Of a stretch of DNA of 64,000 bases, positions 45,890 to 57,050 are shown piece after piece. The translations under genes were made by a program, and so were the position numbers. Position 1 is the first letter of the stretch; the number at the start of each line of letters is the position of its first letter. This DNA is from Epiperipatus broadwayi. Lineage: Eukaryota; Onychophora; Udeonychophora; Euonychophora; Peripatidae. The stretch lies in the NCBI GenBank assembly GCA_028023455.1, contig JAQFVV010006469.1, forward strand, positions 560,001 to 624,000. Direction: 5' to 3'. The notes under the pieces are model-generated. The model was not told the DNA's origin. It saw nothing but the letters and a program-made list of their open reading frames with translations, and made no database searches.

Positions 45890-46685
45890 TTGTGACAGTC
45901 CGGTTTTTCACCAGAAGAGGAGGGATGCGTCTAACTATGGTCAGACATAGGATCTTCGGGTAGGATGCCATGATGAAGTACCTAACCAATGATCATTACT
46001 ACCTTCAATGGGCTAGCTCTAGGTTTATACATTAAAATTCAGACACAATTTAGGCTAGTCCATCCATACCTTACCCCTCATTTGGATTCCACACATGCCT
46101 CAGAATTCAAACCTAGGAAGAATGTTGCACTTCGCTTTTTTCAGTGGAGAATTTACCTTATATAGCAATTACAATACCTTTATATGGGTTCCAATTAAGT
46201 AAAGGACTCATTTATCCATATTAGTATATTATAATGTAAAAGAATGTGTGTATAAGCACATAGGTATGGTTATGAATTCATGAATAAATGGATAAATAAT
46301 TTTGATAAACTGAAGACCATTTAATGAGAATCAAATTAACAATGTTTATTTACAAACAAAATAAAAATTGAAAAACTCTTCCAACAAAAAAAATAATTAT
46401 ATACATGTGAGGGTGTCAAGTATGTATCCCTACCATATTGATGATTAAATATGTTTATTACTATAACCATTCCCATAGTAGGTATACATAAAAACACTCT
46501 ATTCACAAAACAGATAAGAGTAATGAAAAGAAAAAAATATTAATTCAATGTTACAATGATCACAAAACTAACTAACTTTTAACAAGATTACATGAAGGTG
46601 TGTGCAATAGCTTCATAGTCTAATTCCAACTGTAGGAGTTCCATCTCCTTTGAGAACCCCCCTTAACTATGTACAAATTTGATAG
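45890..46685. other. GC-richer unidentified repeat-like region, possible solo LTR
   Basis: Begins TGTGACAGTCCGGTTTTTCA, a TGTGACAG start seen in many LTRs, and is clearly richer in G and C than its flanks up to about 46160, with a second richer patch at 46560-46670. No TATA box, internal coding or second copy was found in the window, so the LTR idea is weak. Confidence 0.25.
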
Positions 46686-46750
46686 AAAAAACATTTATGC
46701 AGGAATATTAATCATTCATACTGAATAAATAAATATAAACCATCATTAGT

Positions 46751-47140
46751 TAATACATTAAAGATCAGCCTTTCAAGCTTTTGTGCATGCACTTTTTACG
46801 AGTGTTAATAATAAATAAATACTTTCACTTCCAACACAAGATATAGTATTTAAGAAAGAATAAAATGAATCACTTATTCTTTCTGACCCAAATGCTTATA
46901 TATGGGCAAATCTTAAATACTGCAAGTGAAAGCGTGAGGATAGACCACTCACTTTAAATTACTGTTTACGATGTTTAAGATTTGCCCATATATAAGCATT
47001 TGGGTTGGAAAGAATAAGTGATTCATTTTATTCTTTCTTAAATACTATATCTTGTGTTGGAGGTGAAAGTATTTATTTATTATTAACACTCGCAAAAAGC
47101 ACATGCACAAAAGCTTGAAAGGCTGATCTTTAATGTATTA
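46751..47140. mobile_element. Large foldback MITE, copy 2, arms about 167 bp
   Basis: Arms of about 167 bp (46751-46917 and 46975-47140) are nearly perfect reverse complements, beginning TAATACATTAAAGATCAGCC and ending GGCTGATCTTTAATGTATTA. The loop of about 57 bp contains CACTCACTTTAAATT, shared with the foldback at 42.0 kb. A 12-bp direct repeat ATCATTAGTTAA lies at 46742-46753 and again at 47171-47182; it may be a target duplication, with about 30 extra bases at the right end. The near-perfect arms suggest recent insertion or gene conversion. Confidence 0.8.
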
Positions 47141-47182
47141 CAATTTATAAACATGCGCTATATAAAATAAATCATTAGTTAA

Positions 47183-48066
47183 AAATAAATAAATAAATAA
47201 ACAGCACAAACTCTGTCCTGTAGCAAGTACATGTTTTTTAATATAGAATAATATGAAATAAAATCTTACCATTATTCCATATTGTAGTAAGAATGATGAT
47301 AATACTTAATGTCAAGTCACTACAGAGAAAGATTACCTAAACTTTATTTAATAAAATTTTTAAAAAAATTGTCTAACTTAGCAGCTTTCCTCCCTGCACT
47401 TTCTTGACTTCAACTACAATGGACTCTTCCAAGTTATAGAGGTTAGGTTTCCAAGTGCAGAAGTGAAATAAATTTAAAAAAATACAGAATTTTACAAACA
47501 TATATGTAAAATAAAAAAAATTACATAACAAATTAGGACTTGCTTCAAGTTGTCTTGCATAATGTTCATGAATTAGGCAACTAATGTCTCTGATAGATAC
47601 AGTTCATCATTGTTCTGGTCATACTTCTATGGCAAGTCATGCATTACTCATGGGGGTTCATTGCCAATCTATTTGGAATGATGTTATTCCTATCTTCTGT
47701 TGTTTTCATTAGGTATACATTGGGACATTTAAGACAGGGCATTTGATGTTTCAGCAGGCATTACACAATTGAATATTAAACTATCACACTTTCTATGATC
47801 AGGGCTGATAATACTTCTCTATGACACTATTGAATTAGCCAGAGTACATTGTTTTGCAGTTCATAAACAATTAAAACTTTTTTAATTCAGTGTTTTATAT
47901 TTAATACTTTTTATAAGAACAGAATTATTTCATCATATATATATATAACTCTACTGATGACATTCTATTTTGTTATTTTATCCATATTTGAAGAATAGCG
48001 CAGTCCTTTTTATCTTAAATGGCTATTTAAATCAGTTTAATTATTTTATCTAACTGCACGAATCTA
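47183..48066. other. AT-rich sequence, no gene seen
   Basis: A slightly GC-richer patch at about 47385-47720 has no convincing frame on either strand. Nothing was recognised. Confidence 0.4.
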
Positions 48067-48288
48067 TTAGAATTCTTTTTGTTTAAATATCGGCTGCAGT
48101 TTTGTGCAATTTGCATTAGAATGATCGAATGAATTATTTGGAGTAATTTGAATAAGCCGTCCATGTTCTCTTGGATTCAAACATTCAATTTTCAGATGTT
48201 GTTGTTGAACAGCTTTTGCATCATTTGAAAATAGTAAAAAACAATGGAAATGAACTGGGTTTGTTTTTATACTGGACTTGACTTCCAT
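48067..48288 (-). CDS. Small ORF, unidentified
   Basis: A 73-codon frame on the minus strand with a true ATG in a strong initiation context (AACAATGG, A at -3 and G at +4). The product has balanced, non-repetitive composition (starting MEVKSSIKTN, including LKIECLNPREHGRLIQITPN) and no signal peptide or membrane segment. I do not recognise it. It may be a small gene, a first coding exon or chance. The upstream sequence shows no clear promoter. Confidence 0.25.
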   Translation of the reverse strand: MEVKSSIKTNPVHFHCFLLFSNDAKAVQQQHLKIECLNPREHGRLIQITPNNSFDHSNANCTKLQPIFKQKEF

Positions 48289-48289
48289 T

Positions 48290-49465
48290 GTTTAGTATAC
48301 TCGCATTTTATTTCATTTTCCATCACCGTGTGAATCATATTGTTGCATGTATTATATTGATTATAAATAAAATGAAATTACATAGTAGAATTATGCTTTC
48401 ATCTTCCACATTTAGTTACCTAGTGACTGCTTTGATATTAGATCATTATCATGTTTACTTAGTCTAAGTCTTGTATAATGGCGGACAATACACTAACATT
48501 GAATTCATTGTTTGTATACATATATATTAGTATGATTTTCTTTTTAATTAGGGTTTTTATCTTTATAATAGATAAGTGAAACTAATCTATCATGATATTT
48601 CTTTAATATAGCAAAAAATAAATGTCTGTCACATCCATATGCATATGTGTGGGTTTATTTACTCCATAAATGAAAATACATACTTAACCACCTATTAACT
48701 AAATTTACCTTATAAATGAGTTTGATTTGGTGGTGAGAGTGAACAAAGGTTGGATTGTATTACTACCCTTACAATAGTAAACTATTTGTGATCAAAACAG
48801 CACATGATAATTTCATTTATATATTTCTATCTATATTAATAATTTGATCATGGAGTTTATAAATGTTAATATTATTTACTTCATTTTTATCAATTTTATT
48901 TTCTTTCCCAACACTCATAGAACATTTCATAAGACTTTTTATATTTGTACCTCTTTTTTATTTTGAAGGTATGGCTTTGAAAATAACCATATTGCAAAAT
49001 TCATATGACTTAAATAATTTTTATTTATTTATATTATCTGTAATTTTTTATATATTTCAATTCACAAAAGATTTCTTAAATATATTTTGTAAAAAGTTTT
49101 GTCATACTCCTTTATCATCATTAACCTTATTGTGTCACTATATAATCTGATTGTGTTTGTTTTATTTTATAATAACTGTATTCTTCAGAATTTTATAGCA
49201 TCTTGAGTTTATATTAAGGTTTTTTCAAAGATTTCATCACAGGAATAATGATCATAGAATCAAATTGCTTTTTGTTATCAACAAGTTCAGTGCAAAATAG
49301 GAATTTTATATGTTTATATAATGTGGACAATTGTGTTATATCACTTTTAAATTAAGATTGTTTCTTAGGCTGGCTTGAGTCCAAAGTTTTTTTTTTATAA
49401 ATTACTGATAAAATTAATCCCTAATGTAATTTTGTTTTACTGTTAGTAAATGTATTATCAGTAAG
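48290..49465. other. AT-rich sequence, no gene seen
   Basis: The plus-strand open stretch at 48863-49150 is Phe/Leu/Ile-rich and low in charged residues, as expected of T-rich non-coding DNA. Nothing else was recognised. Confidence 0.5.
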
Positions 49466-49530
49466 CATTGCCCTGTGTGGTTTAGTGCATGGTATAGTGG
49501 TTGATTCAAGGCTAAAAAATTGATATAATT
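49466..49530 (+). repeat. Second tRNA-like SINE family, copy 2 (partial)
   Basis: CATTGCCCTGTGTGGTTTAG followed by TGCATGGTATAGTGGTTGAT and CAAGGCTAAA matches the A-box side of the copy at 33865. The B-box side has diverged or been replaced. Confidence 0.4.
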
Positions 49531-50589
49531 TGGCCGTTATTTCTGAACTTATCATATGTATTTTATTTCATTATTTCACTATTATTAAGCATTGTTAAAA
49601 TTAATTGATATTTTTGTATTAAATATTTTGTAAATAAGTTTGCCAGAATTTTGTCCCCTCCTCTCCTTTATAATTTAAATATATGGCATTTTATTTAATA
49701 TTATATGCTATACCAATAGATCTTTTTGGATCATGAATGTTCCATGGATCACAATGTTTCTCCATTAAGTGTTAGAACAATATGCTCCAGATGATAGGAA
49801 AAGAAATACAAAAAGGCTTGGACAATTGCAAAAGATCCACATTCCATCAACAAAAAGGTTTTATGTGTTTCATTGTCTGAAAAATGGAATATCTAATTGC
49901 CTTATTTGCATATTGTGCCTCATTTACATATTATGTTATATCAATTATATAAGTTTACCTGCACTGCACAATTTTATTCAGCATCATGATTCTGGGAATG
50001 TTTAGTCAAATCTGGATCAATGCAATTGATTAGTTTATTATTTATACCTTTTCATCTTAAGTCAAATCATGTTTTTTGAGTTATTTTGTGTGAATCCCTG
50101 AGAATAGGCTATTTAAATCACTGAAAGAGACAGTGAAGTTAAACCTATTCTTTTTGTACATATATTGAATCCAATTTATGTAATCATAAAACTAATCTTT
50201 CATTTGAAAGCTTCCCAGTTTTCTTAGAGAAGGTTTTTTAGTCTCAATGAAGTACATATGACACAATTGAATGTTTTATTTAGTTAGCTCAGGAGTTGGC
50301 AAATTTTTTAACACAGACATATTTTGTTTAAATATCCATCTCTTCCAACATTAAACCACAGGGAAAGAGGTGAAAAAAGGTCCTGAAAAATAACGAATTT
50401 CTAAATGACTGTGAATAAATTTCCACATTTATTTTGATAATAGAACGAATCTGTATACATTCTAAAGAAAATAAAAATTCACTTAAAAATGAATAAATAA
50501 AAACAAAAAATTTATTTGACAGTTTGATTTATTCACAAATTTCTGATATTTAAATATTCATCAAATACAATAATAACATCGACTTTGAA
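49531..50589. other. AT-rich sequence, no convincing gene
   Basis: A 78-codon plus-strand frame at 49769-50005 begins with a charged segment (LEQYAPDDRKRNTKRLGQLQ) and then turns hydrophobic. It lacks an ATG start and was not recognised. Confidence 0.35.
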
Positions 50590-50850
50590 CGTTCCATCAT
50601 CAGATTTTCAAAGAAAGGAATGGCTGAAGAGTTGTGGATTGGAATAGTTTGAAGCCTGTCCATTAAGTATGAAGATTGGCTATCTTAATATAAAGCTGAG
50701 CACTGATTATATATATGTGTGTGAGGATCGTATATTGGTGATTATTTATCTTTTCAACCTGTGTGTGATCAGGTGGGTCAGCAATATGAGATGGCTTGGA
50801 GAGTTGAGGGTCGTGTGAAAGTCTGAGTTCGAATCCCTTATACAATAATA
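50590..50850 (+). mobile_element. Hammerhead retrozyme-like repeat, copy lacking the ribozyme core
   Basis: Plus-strand copy from ATGGCTGAAGAGTTGTGGAT and AAGCCTGTCCATTAAGTATG through CTGAGCACTGATTATATATG. It then jumps from GAGGATC directly to GTATATTGGTGATTATTTAT, so the core and stem II are deleted. The downstream part has the best B box of the family, TGAGTTCGAATCCC, in GTCTGAGTTCGAATCCCTTA, preceded by GAGATGGCTTGGAGAG. Confidence 0.7.
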
Positions 50851-51655
50851 ACTATTCTATTATAAGGCTAAGTTAAAGAAACAACATTGTAATGTGTATT
50901 TTTTCTTTGCTAGAATCATCGAAATATTAATTTACAAATTACAAGAAAAAATAAAAATGTATTTGATTGGATGATTAGAATCCATTTGACTCACGAGTTC
51001 CTGAGCTTATTTGTATCTAATTTACATAAAAGATTGTTAATCCCTGCAATTCTTAGAATCAATCCAATAATAAAGACAGCCATAGCATCAAATAAAAAAT
51101 ATTTCTAAAAAATGAGCTACAATATAAAGCAATATATATGGTAGAAATATTTAAAATTCTGAATAAGAAGATTATAAATGCATCAAAATAAATGGGCTTT
51201 TTTAAACCGATAACCTAATACAAGAGATGCAATAAAGTTTACTACAATTTTTTTAAAGTTTAATCATTCAATATTGAAATTAAACTAATTAAAGGCTTTT
51301 CTATTTAACTTTCGTTTAATTAATATGAAGTTAATCTTTATTTTAAATTACTTTATTTTTTGGATTTGTTCTAATTTAATATAAATTCTAATAAACTTTT
51401 GCCTATCATTTTAATAAAAGGATCAAATTTATTGAGCAAAAAAAAAAAAACTTTTTAAATAAATAAAATTTTCTTCTCTTAAAACTAAAAAAGACAAATT
51501 TTTATCTGACATTTTGTATTAGTGCCTGTGTATACACACTTATATATATATCCATAAAATTTATGTTTGATATAAAATCCTGTTTGATACAACACTGAGT
51601 AAGCCTTATTTTTTTAATTTTAACCTTTCTTCACTACCTACATGGGTACTTTGGA
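50851..51655. other. AT-rich sequence, no gene seen
   Basis: No recognised gene or matched repeat. Confidence 0.5.
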
Positions 51656-51826
51656 ATTAGTGCTGCTGTGACGTAATCGTCTGGCCATAATTATTCTAGC
51701 ACTATAGGTTTTCATAATAACATTACTGCCCGTGTTTGTGGCAGTTGTGATTATTATGAAAATCTAAAGTGCTAGAATAATTCGCAAAGTTAGAATAATT
51801 ATGGCTGAAGTCATAGCAGGGCTAAT
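51656..51826. mobile_element. MITE with long inverted repeats (171 bp)
   Basis: The ends ATTAGTGCTGCTGTGAC and its near complement GTCATAGCAGGGCTAAT are followed inwards by GGCCATAATTATTCTAGCAC / TAGAATAATTATGGCTG and TTTTCATAATAACA / TGATTATTATGAAAA. The right arm has a partial duplication of GCTAGAATAATT. A central GTTTGTGGCAG forms the loop. No clear target duplication remains. Confidence 0.7.
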
Positions 51827-52715
51827 CCCAGACATCTTTTACCTATATATATATATATATTGTGCCATTACAATTTAGTCACTAGCTAAATTTATAGTAA
51901 TGTGCATGTAGGAAAATGTAAAACAAAATCATCATCACATTTTTATCTAAAAAGGAAGCTGTAGGGCATCCAAGTTTAAACCCTACCAGATCCAGTTCTA
52001 AAAGCTTTAAACAGAAAGAGAGTGGGTCAACAATTATATTCTTTATTTGTTTGTGTGTTGATAGAAAGGTAATACACACATTTAAACTATTCAATATTAA
52101 ATTTTTCTGTTAAAAAGCAATGTTATAATGCATATATATAGGCAGTGTGTGTTATAAAAGCTATTTAGTTAGCCATCATTAAATTTCAGATATTAAACAT
52201 TTTAACTTTCTTTAAAACTAACCTATGCTTGATCAATTCTAATATCTTATTCTATACTTCTATTTTGCTTTTCTATAATTGTAATTGGGATTTAAAAGCT
52301 AAGGATTTAATTTTAAATATTAGGGTTATAATTACTAAGCTAGCAATTATATTATTTAATGTCAGTTTATGAATGATGTGAAATGATAAAGTATGTGTGT
52401 ACATTACATACAGAAATTTACATTTATTAAATATTGAAAGAAAAAGAAGGGTTAAATCTGTCAAATTATTTTTTTTACAATTTTATGTTAAGAGAGGAAA
52501 TCTGTTGAATCAGATATCTATTTTTGTAGCAATTTTGTTTTTGTAAATGATTGTTTGTCACTTTGGGAGCTTAAGCTTGGTGGGAACTCTAATTTTGAAA
52601 TTGTCTCAGCTTAAGATTAAAGGAAAAAAACTCCAATTTTAGATATTACAGATATACATGAAAAAGGATTAAGTCTATTTTTTTTAAGACAAAAGTGTCT
52701 GAAAACCAGGTGTGT
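51827..52715. other. AT-rich sequence, no gene seen
   Basis: Minus-strand open stretches at 51882-52094 and 52273-52464 lack recognisable motifs. Confidence 0.5.
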
Positions 52716-52785
52716 GATTTTTTGAGTTGGTCAAAAATAGCAATTCACACTATCACTCTAATTGGGTGAGTTGACTCAAAAAATC
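52716..52785. repeat. Short inverted repeat
   Basis: GATTTTTTGAGTTGGTC at the left and TGAGTTGACTCAAAAAATC at the right are reverse complements over the outer 11 bases, with a partial inner match. The loop is about 35 bases. Confidence 0.55.
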
Positions 52786-52929
52786 GGATATAAAAGCAGT
52801 CTGGAAAATCAGTTGAGCTATTAGATTATTGTTATTATAATATTTGTGATAGACTTTTAAAAAAATTATTGAAACTAAAGCAGACAAACATTTTTAGTTC
52901 TGCTAGATAGTTTTTTTTTAATCATTTTT

Positions 52930-53470
52930 TATGAAGTTTTGAATGTTGAAAATATAAGAAATGATGGGGTAGAAAAATTATATATGTGTCCCATCAAGAC
53001 CTGACCATCATGGAGCTGCAGATCATATAGGAAAAAAAAGATGTCTTGTCTGAAAAATAATATTCTACACCTTTCAACTGACCAGAGAAATAAGATGTTT
53101 TTAAATAAAAAGAAAAAAACATTCACCTGCATTCGAAGATCAGAAAGATGAATTAATCTACTGATAAATATTAATCATCAAGTTCAATTAATTGTTCCAG
53201 CAACTGAGTTTAAAACCCAGGAAATTTATAAACGTGAAAACAACTGCTGTATTTCATCCACTAAAAGAATCATGCTTGACAGGAAGAGAAGAAAAATTAA
53301 TATAAAGATTTCCAAATTGTCCACTAAAGCAGATAACCTCAATAGGATCATCATCATCAAATAATTATACACTTTAAGAAAGAGATTGTTCCAAAGAAAC
53401 ACGGAAATTGTTGCTACCAAAGATAGACATTAAACAAGAGAAATTTGACTCATTAGAAGTCGCTACAAAG
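52930..53470 (+). pseudogene. Possible decayed coding sequence, unidentified
   Basis: One plus-strand frame is open for long stretches with few stops and a charged composition unlike neighbouring shadows: NVENIRNDGVEKLYMCPIKT, then after a TGA, SCLKNNILHLSTDQRNKMFL, later VPATEFKTQEIYKRENNCCI and KINIKISKLSTKADNLNRII. No family was recognised. It could be a decayed transposon protein; purine-rich sequence alone could also give this look. Confidence 0.2.
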
Positions 53471-55065
53471 AACTGGTAGTATAAAAAAAATTTTTGATAA
53501 AATTTTAGCAATAAAGTGGTATATTTTATTTAAGGAACTTTTAAAGACTATTCAGATCGATTAAAACCAAGAATGTCTTACTAATAATAACTTTGAGCTT
53601 CATAAATGATCTTGAATGTATCAAAATTATTTGTTCATTAATTTACAGTTATGAAATATTAATGTGTAAAATAATTTTTGTATTATTATTTTGGTGTTAA
53701 ATAATATTTTGTTATTATGGAATAAAACACACACCTACATAGTAATATTTGTACATGTGTATAATTGTGTGCAAATGTGAAGTAATAAGCAGTGTTAAAA
53801 TATTAAATTATTTTGTTTTAAGAAAGTATAGCATTTCAGAGGTAGAAGGGAGGGGGAGAAAATGATTTAAAACTTGTTCGGTAAAACTTGCTCTTTCAAT
53901 TCTACTAACATTTTTTTTTTAACATTCTGCTTACCTGGTAGATTATAAGGTATGTGTGCCAATGAGTGAATATTCTTTTTATATGAAATACTTTTCTTGT
54001 GGATAGAACATTTTAACAAATCGGTTACCCAATTTAATACAATATACTTTTGTAATGCATTTACGGAAAAGGGGGAAGAATTTAAAATTTAATGTTATGA
54101 TTTTAAAGCAGTCGATTATGATTATTGTTGTTATTGTTAATATAGATTTTCATGTAAATATAGAAATTTTGATGTATATGTTAGAAATGCAGTAATAAAT
54201 ATTAGTTTATGTTATTAAATGAGGCGTATATATTTCATTAAGAGTAGTCTATCAAGTGTGATCATTCATCATCAATGGTTGAATATTAGTTGTTTAAGAT
54301 ATGATTAAATATGCTAAGATTAACAATAATTATGAATTTCTTTATAAAAATTAGGTTTTATGTTTAGGCTTAGTACTAAAGCTGTGGTTGAAACCATTGT
54401 CATTATCGTTATCATTATCATCATCATCATCATCACGTTTTAATTAATGAGCTGTTTAAATGTTTAAAGGTCATAAATAAATATTGATTTCATAGTATTT
54501 AGGGATTTCTTAGTATTATTATAACCACCATCACATCATCTATTTCATGCAAGGATGAGTGAATTGCCATCCTAAATTAATAGTAATCTGAGCTAGTAAA
54601 ACTTATAAAAAAATATTGAAACACATTTGTTATGCTAAGATCTAAGAAATGATTTATGTCTAATGAATTCCACTTTAGTTTAAAGATGTTTTATGCTTAC
54701 TTAGATATTAGTGCATACAGTGATATGGCTCTAAAAAGCAAAATCTTCCATGTTTATTAGAAATAAAGTACCAAAAAGGGATTCAAATGTGGTACATGTG
54801 AAAAGGTTTTTAGATATAACTGTGTCTAGATTCAAATAATCTAGTGGCGCCCTGGTAGACCATATTCACTTGGTATTTGTTTGGATATGCACTTAACATC
54901 AAACCAAGAAATGAAAGTGGTTAACATCTACTGTCTGTATACCTGAGCAGATATTTTATTGAGTTACTAGTGTACTCACCTCACGTGATTTCCATATACC
55001 TGAGTTATAATAGTTGTTATTAATAATTTGTTTATAATTATTGATATTGTGATATCTTGAGGAAT
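53471..55065. other. AT-rich sequence, no gene seen
   Basis: Contains a short (CAT)n run near 54410. No recognised gene or matched repeat. Confidence 0.5.
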
Positions 55066-55443
55066 CTAATTATAGAAGTATGTTTCATTTAATCCAATGA
55101 CTCTTAATTTCATGGCTTCTATTGACATTTTTACTTTTGGGAACTTATCCTCTATCAGTGTATCTAACTTTACATTATTTTCTTTATTATCAGTGGTCGT
55201 ACTATCCAGATTATCTTTTAAAACTGGTAAGCTCTGACTACCTTTCCGTTTTACAATTCTAACATATTCACCCATCTCTCCTGCTCTATCTTCTAAAGAG
55301 GTTTCAGCATTATCTTCTAATCTTTGACTACCTTCTATTATACTCTTTTTACTATCCTCTCTTAGACTTTCTACCCATCTTTTCACAGAATAACATAGCT
55401 TTTGTTCCAGACTTTCCTTATTTCTTTTGGGATCTTTATAATC
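55066..55443 (-). CDS. Open frame with protein-like composition, unidentified
   Basis: About 125 codons open on the minus strand between a TGA at 55444-55446 and the TAA at 55066. There is no ATG near the start (a GTG lies at 55386), so it would have to be an internal exon or a piece of a larger frame. The product is rich in Glu, Lys, Asp and Ser (KRNKESLEQKLCYSV, ESLREDSKKSIIEGSQRLED, NNVKLDTLIEDKFPKVKMSI) and may be helical. The opposite strand is only Leu/Phe-rich, so the minus strand is the likelier coding strand. No family was recognised. The 5' edge of the Penelope-like element lies just to its right on the plus strand. Confidence 0.3.
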   Translation of the reverse strand, partial: DYKDPKRNKESLEQKLCYSVKRWVESLREDSKKSIIEGSQRLEDNAETSLEDRAGEMGEYVRIVKRKGSQSLPVLKDNLDSTTTDNKENNVKLDTLIEDKFPKVKMSIEAMKLRVIGLNETYFYN

Positions 55444-55474
55444 TCAACTGTTTAAATGAATTAAAGGACTTTCT

Positions 55475-56629
55475 ATGGGATCCCCACTGTCACCTGTCAT
55501 TGCTGATCTTTTCATGGACAATTTTGAAAGTCAAGTATTATGTGCAGCTACTAAAAAACCTTCTATTTGGCTTAGATATGTGGATAATACTTTTGTCATA
55601 TGGCCTCATGGAATTGATTCTTTAAATTTTTTTCTTGATTTTATAAATAATTGGCATCCAAATATTAAATTTACTATGGAAGTGGAAAATAATAGATCAC
55701 TTTCTTTTCTGGATGTTTTAATTGCAAGAAAATGTGATGAAACATTGTCAATATCAGTTTACAGAAAATCCACTCATACAAACAGATATCTTAATTTTAA
55801 TTCTCATTATCATCCTGCACAAATTTTTTCTGTAGCTAAAAATCTTTTCACTAGAGCTTATAATTTAACTGATAAAGAACATCTTTCTCGAGAAATAAAA
55901 CTTACAAAAAGTATTCTGCTTTCTAATAATTATAATAAAAACATCATATGTAAGGCTTTATATAACATTAATACTAAAAAGAAAAAAGAGGATAGAATTG
56001 ATAATTCCTCTTTTAATAGAGTAATTTTGCCTTACATTAGGGGGGTTACTGATAAAATCAGTAGAAGACTATCTTGTTTTAATATAAAGACAACTTTTTC
56101 TACTGGCAAAAAAATTGGTGACTTTTTGTATAAACCTAAAGACAGAATACTTTTGGAACACCAAGGAGTTTATGAAATTCCATGTTTCCAGTGCTCAAGA
56201 GGCTACATGGGTCAGTCTAATAGATGAATTAATGTCAGAATTAAGAAACATAAAAATGCTTTTCAACAAAAAATTAGCACATCAGTTTTTACTTCCCATT
56301 ATTTAGAAACTGGTCACAAACCTAATTTTGACAATACAAAACTACTTGCTAATTTGGAAAGATATGATTTAAGAACTATGAGAGAGTCAATTGAAATATT
56401 AAAGAGACCTACTAGTTTAAATAGAACTGATGAAGCACAACGTATTCCAGCTATGTGAAAACCTCTCTTTTTATACAATATTAACTTAAAATTAACAGGT
56501 AAAAATACTGAGGAAAATAAACATTTTGATAAGCTTCATATTGTGAATGCTGAACTGGAATCTCATTTCTCATCTCACACACAGTCACGTTATTTGTTAA
56601 GATCTAATGGTTTTTCTTTCAAAAGTTAA
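55475..56629 (+). pseudogene. Penelope-like RT / GIY-YIG endonuclease, C-terminal part
   Basis: A single frame of 384 codons, broken only by TGA at 56225-56227 and 56456-56458. Domains in order are RT motif B MGSPLSPVIADLFMDNFE (residues 1-18), the catalytic-box region LRYVDNTFVIW (one Asp of the usual YVDD is Asn), and SLSFLDVLIARKCDETLSIS with VYRKSTHTNRYLNFNSHYHP, typical of Penelope-like RTs. The GIY-YIG endonuclease GVYEIPCFQC..RGYMGQSNR then INVRIKKHK, a TSHYLETGHKPNF helix and an ESIEILKRP end complete it. The first TGA lies between Arg and Ile of the endonuclease and looks like CGA to TGA; the second sits where Trp is plausible. D-to-N in the catalytic box would also inactivate the RT. 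The ATG used is motif B, not a true start. Confidence 0.88.
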
Positions 56630-56680
56630 CCTTGAAAATGGCGGTTGCTATTCTGTCGAAATATCGGTGCTCAATGGAAA
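56630..56680 (+). ncRNA. Degraded hammerhead-like motif in the Penelope 3' region
   Basis: CCTTGAAAATGGCGGTTGCT, then ATTCTGTCGAAATATCGGTG. The AATGGC / GCTATT stem with loop GGTT is flanked by CTTGAAA (compare CUGANGA, needing one base deletion and one A-to-G) and CGAAATATC (GAAA, a one-pair stem III and UC). Hammerhead motifs are known in the terminal regions of Penelope-like elements, which gives the prior. The core is not intact here, so it would not cleave. Confidence 0.35.
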
Positions 56681-56707
56681 ATAAGACATGGTATATCCCA
56701 AAAACAT

Positions 56708-57050
<343 letters not shown>

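Larger units (their letters stand above)
55449..56690 (+). mobile_element. Penelope-like retroelement with GIY-YIG endonuclease, 5'-truncated
   Basis: The element begins just before the RT motif MGSPLSP and runs through the RT palm, thumb, linker and C-terminal GIY-YIG endonuclease to a 3' untranslated region that ends near the tetranucleotide array. The N-terminal half of the RT (motif A side) is missing. Compared with the RTE copies the protein is well preserved, with only two in-frame TGA codons, so this insertion is younger. Confidence 0.85.

Noticed and set aside
45890-46685. Confident call of a solo LTR
   Set aside because: Only a TGTGACAG-like start and base composition support it; no second copy, promoter or target duplication was found, so it is kept as an unidentified region.
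48863-49150. 95-codon plus-strand frame as a membrane protein gene
   Set aside because: Composition is Phe/Leu/Ile/Tyr-rich as expected from random T-rich DNA, with no motif or splice context.
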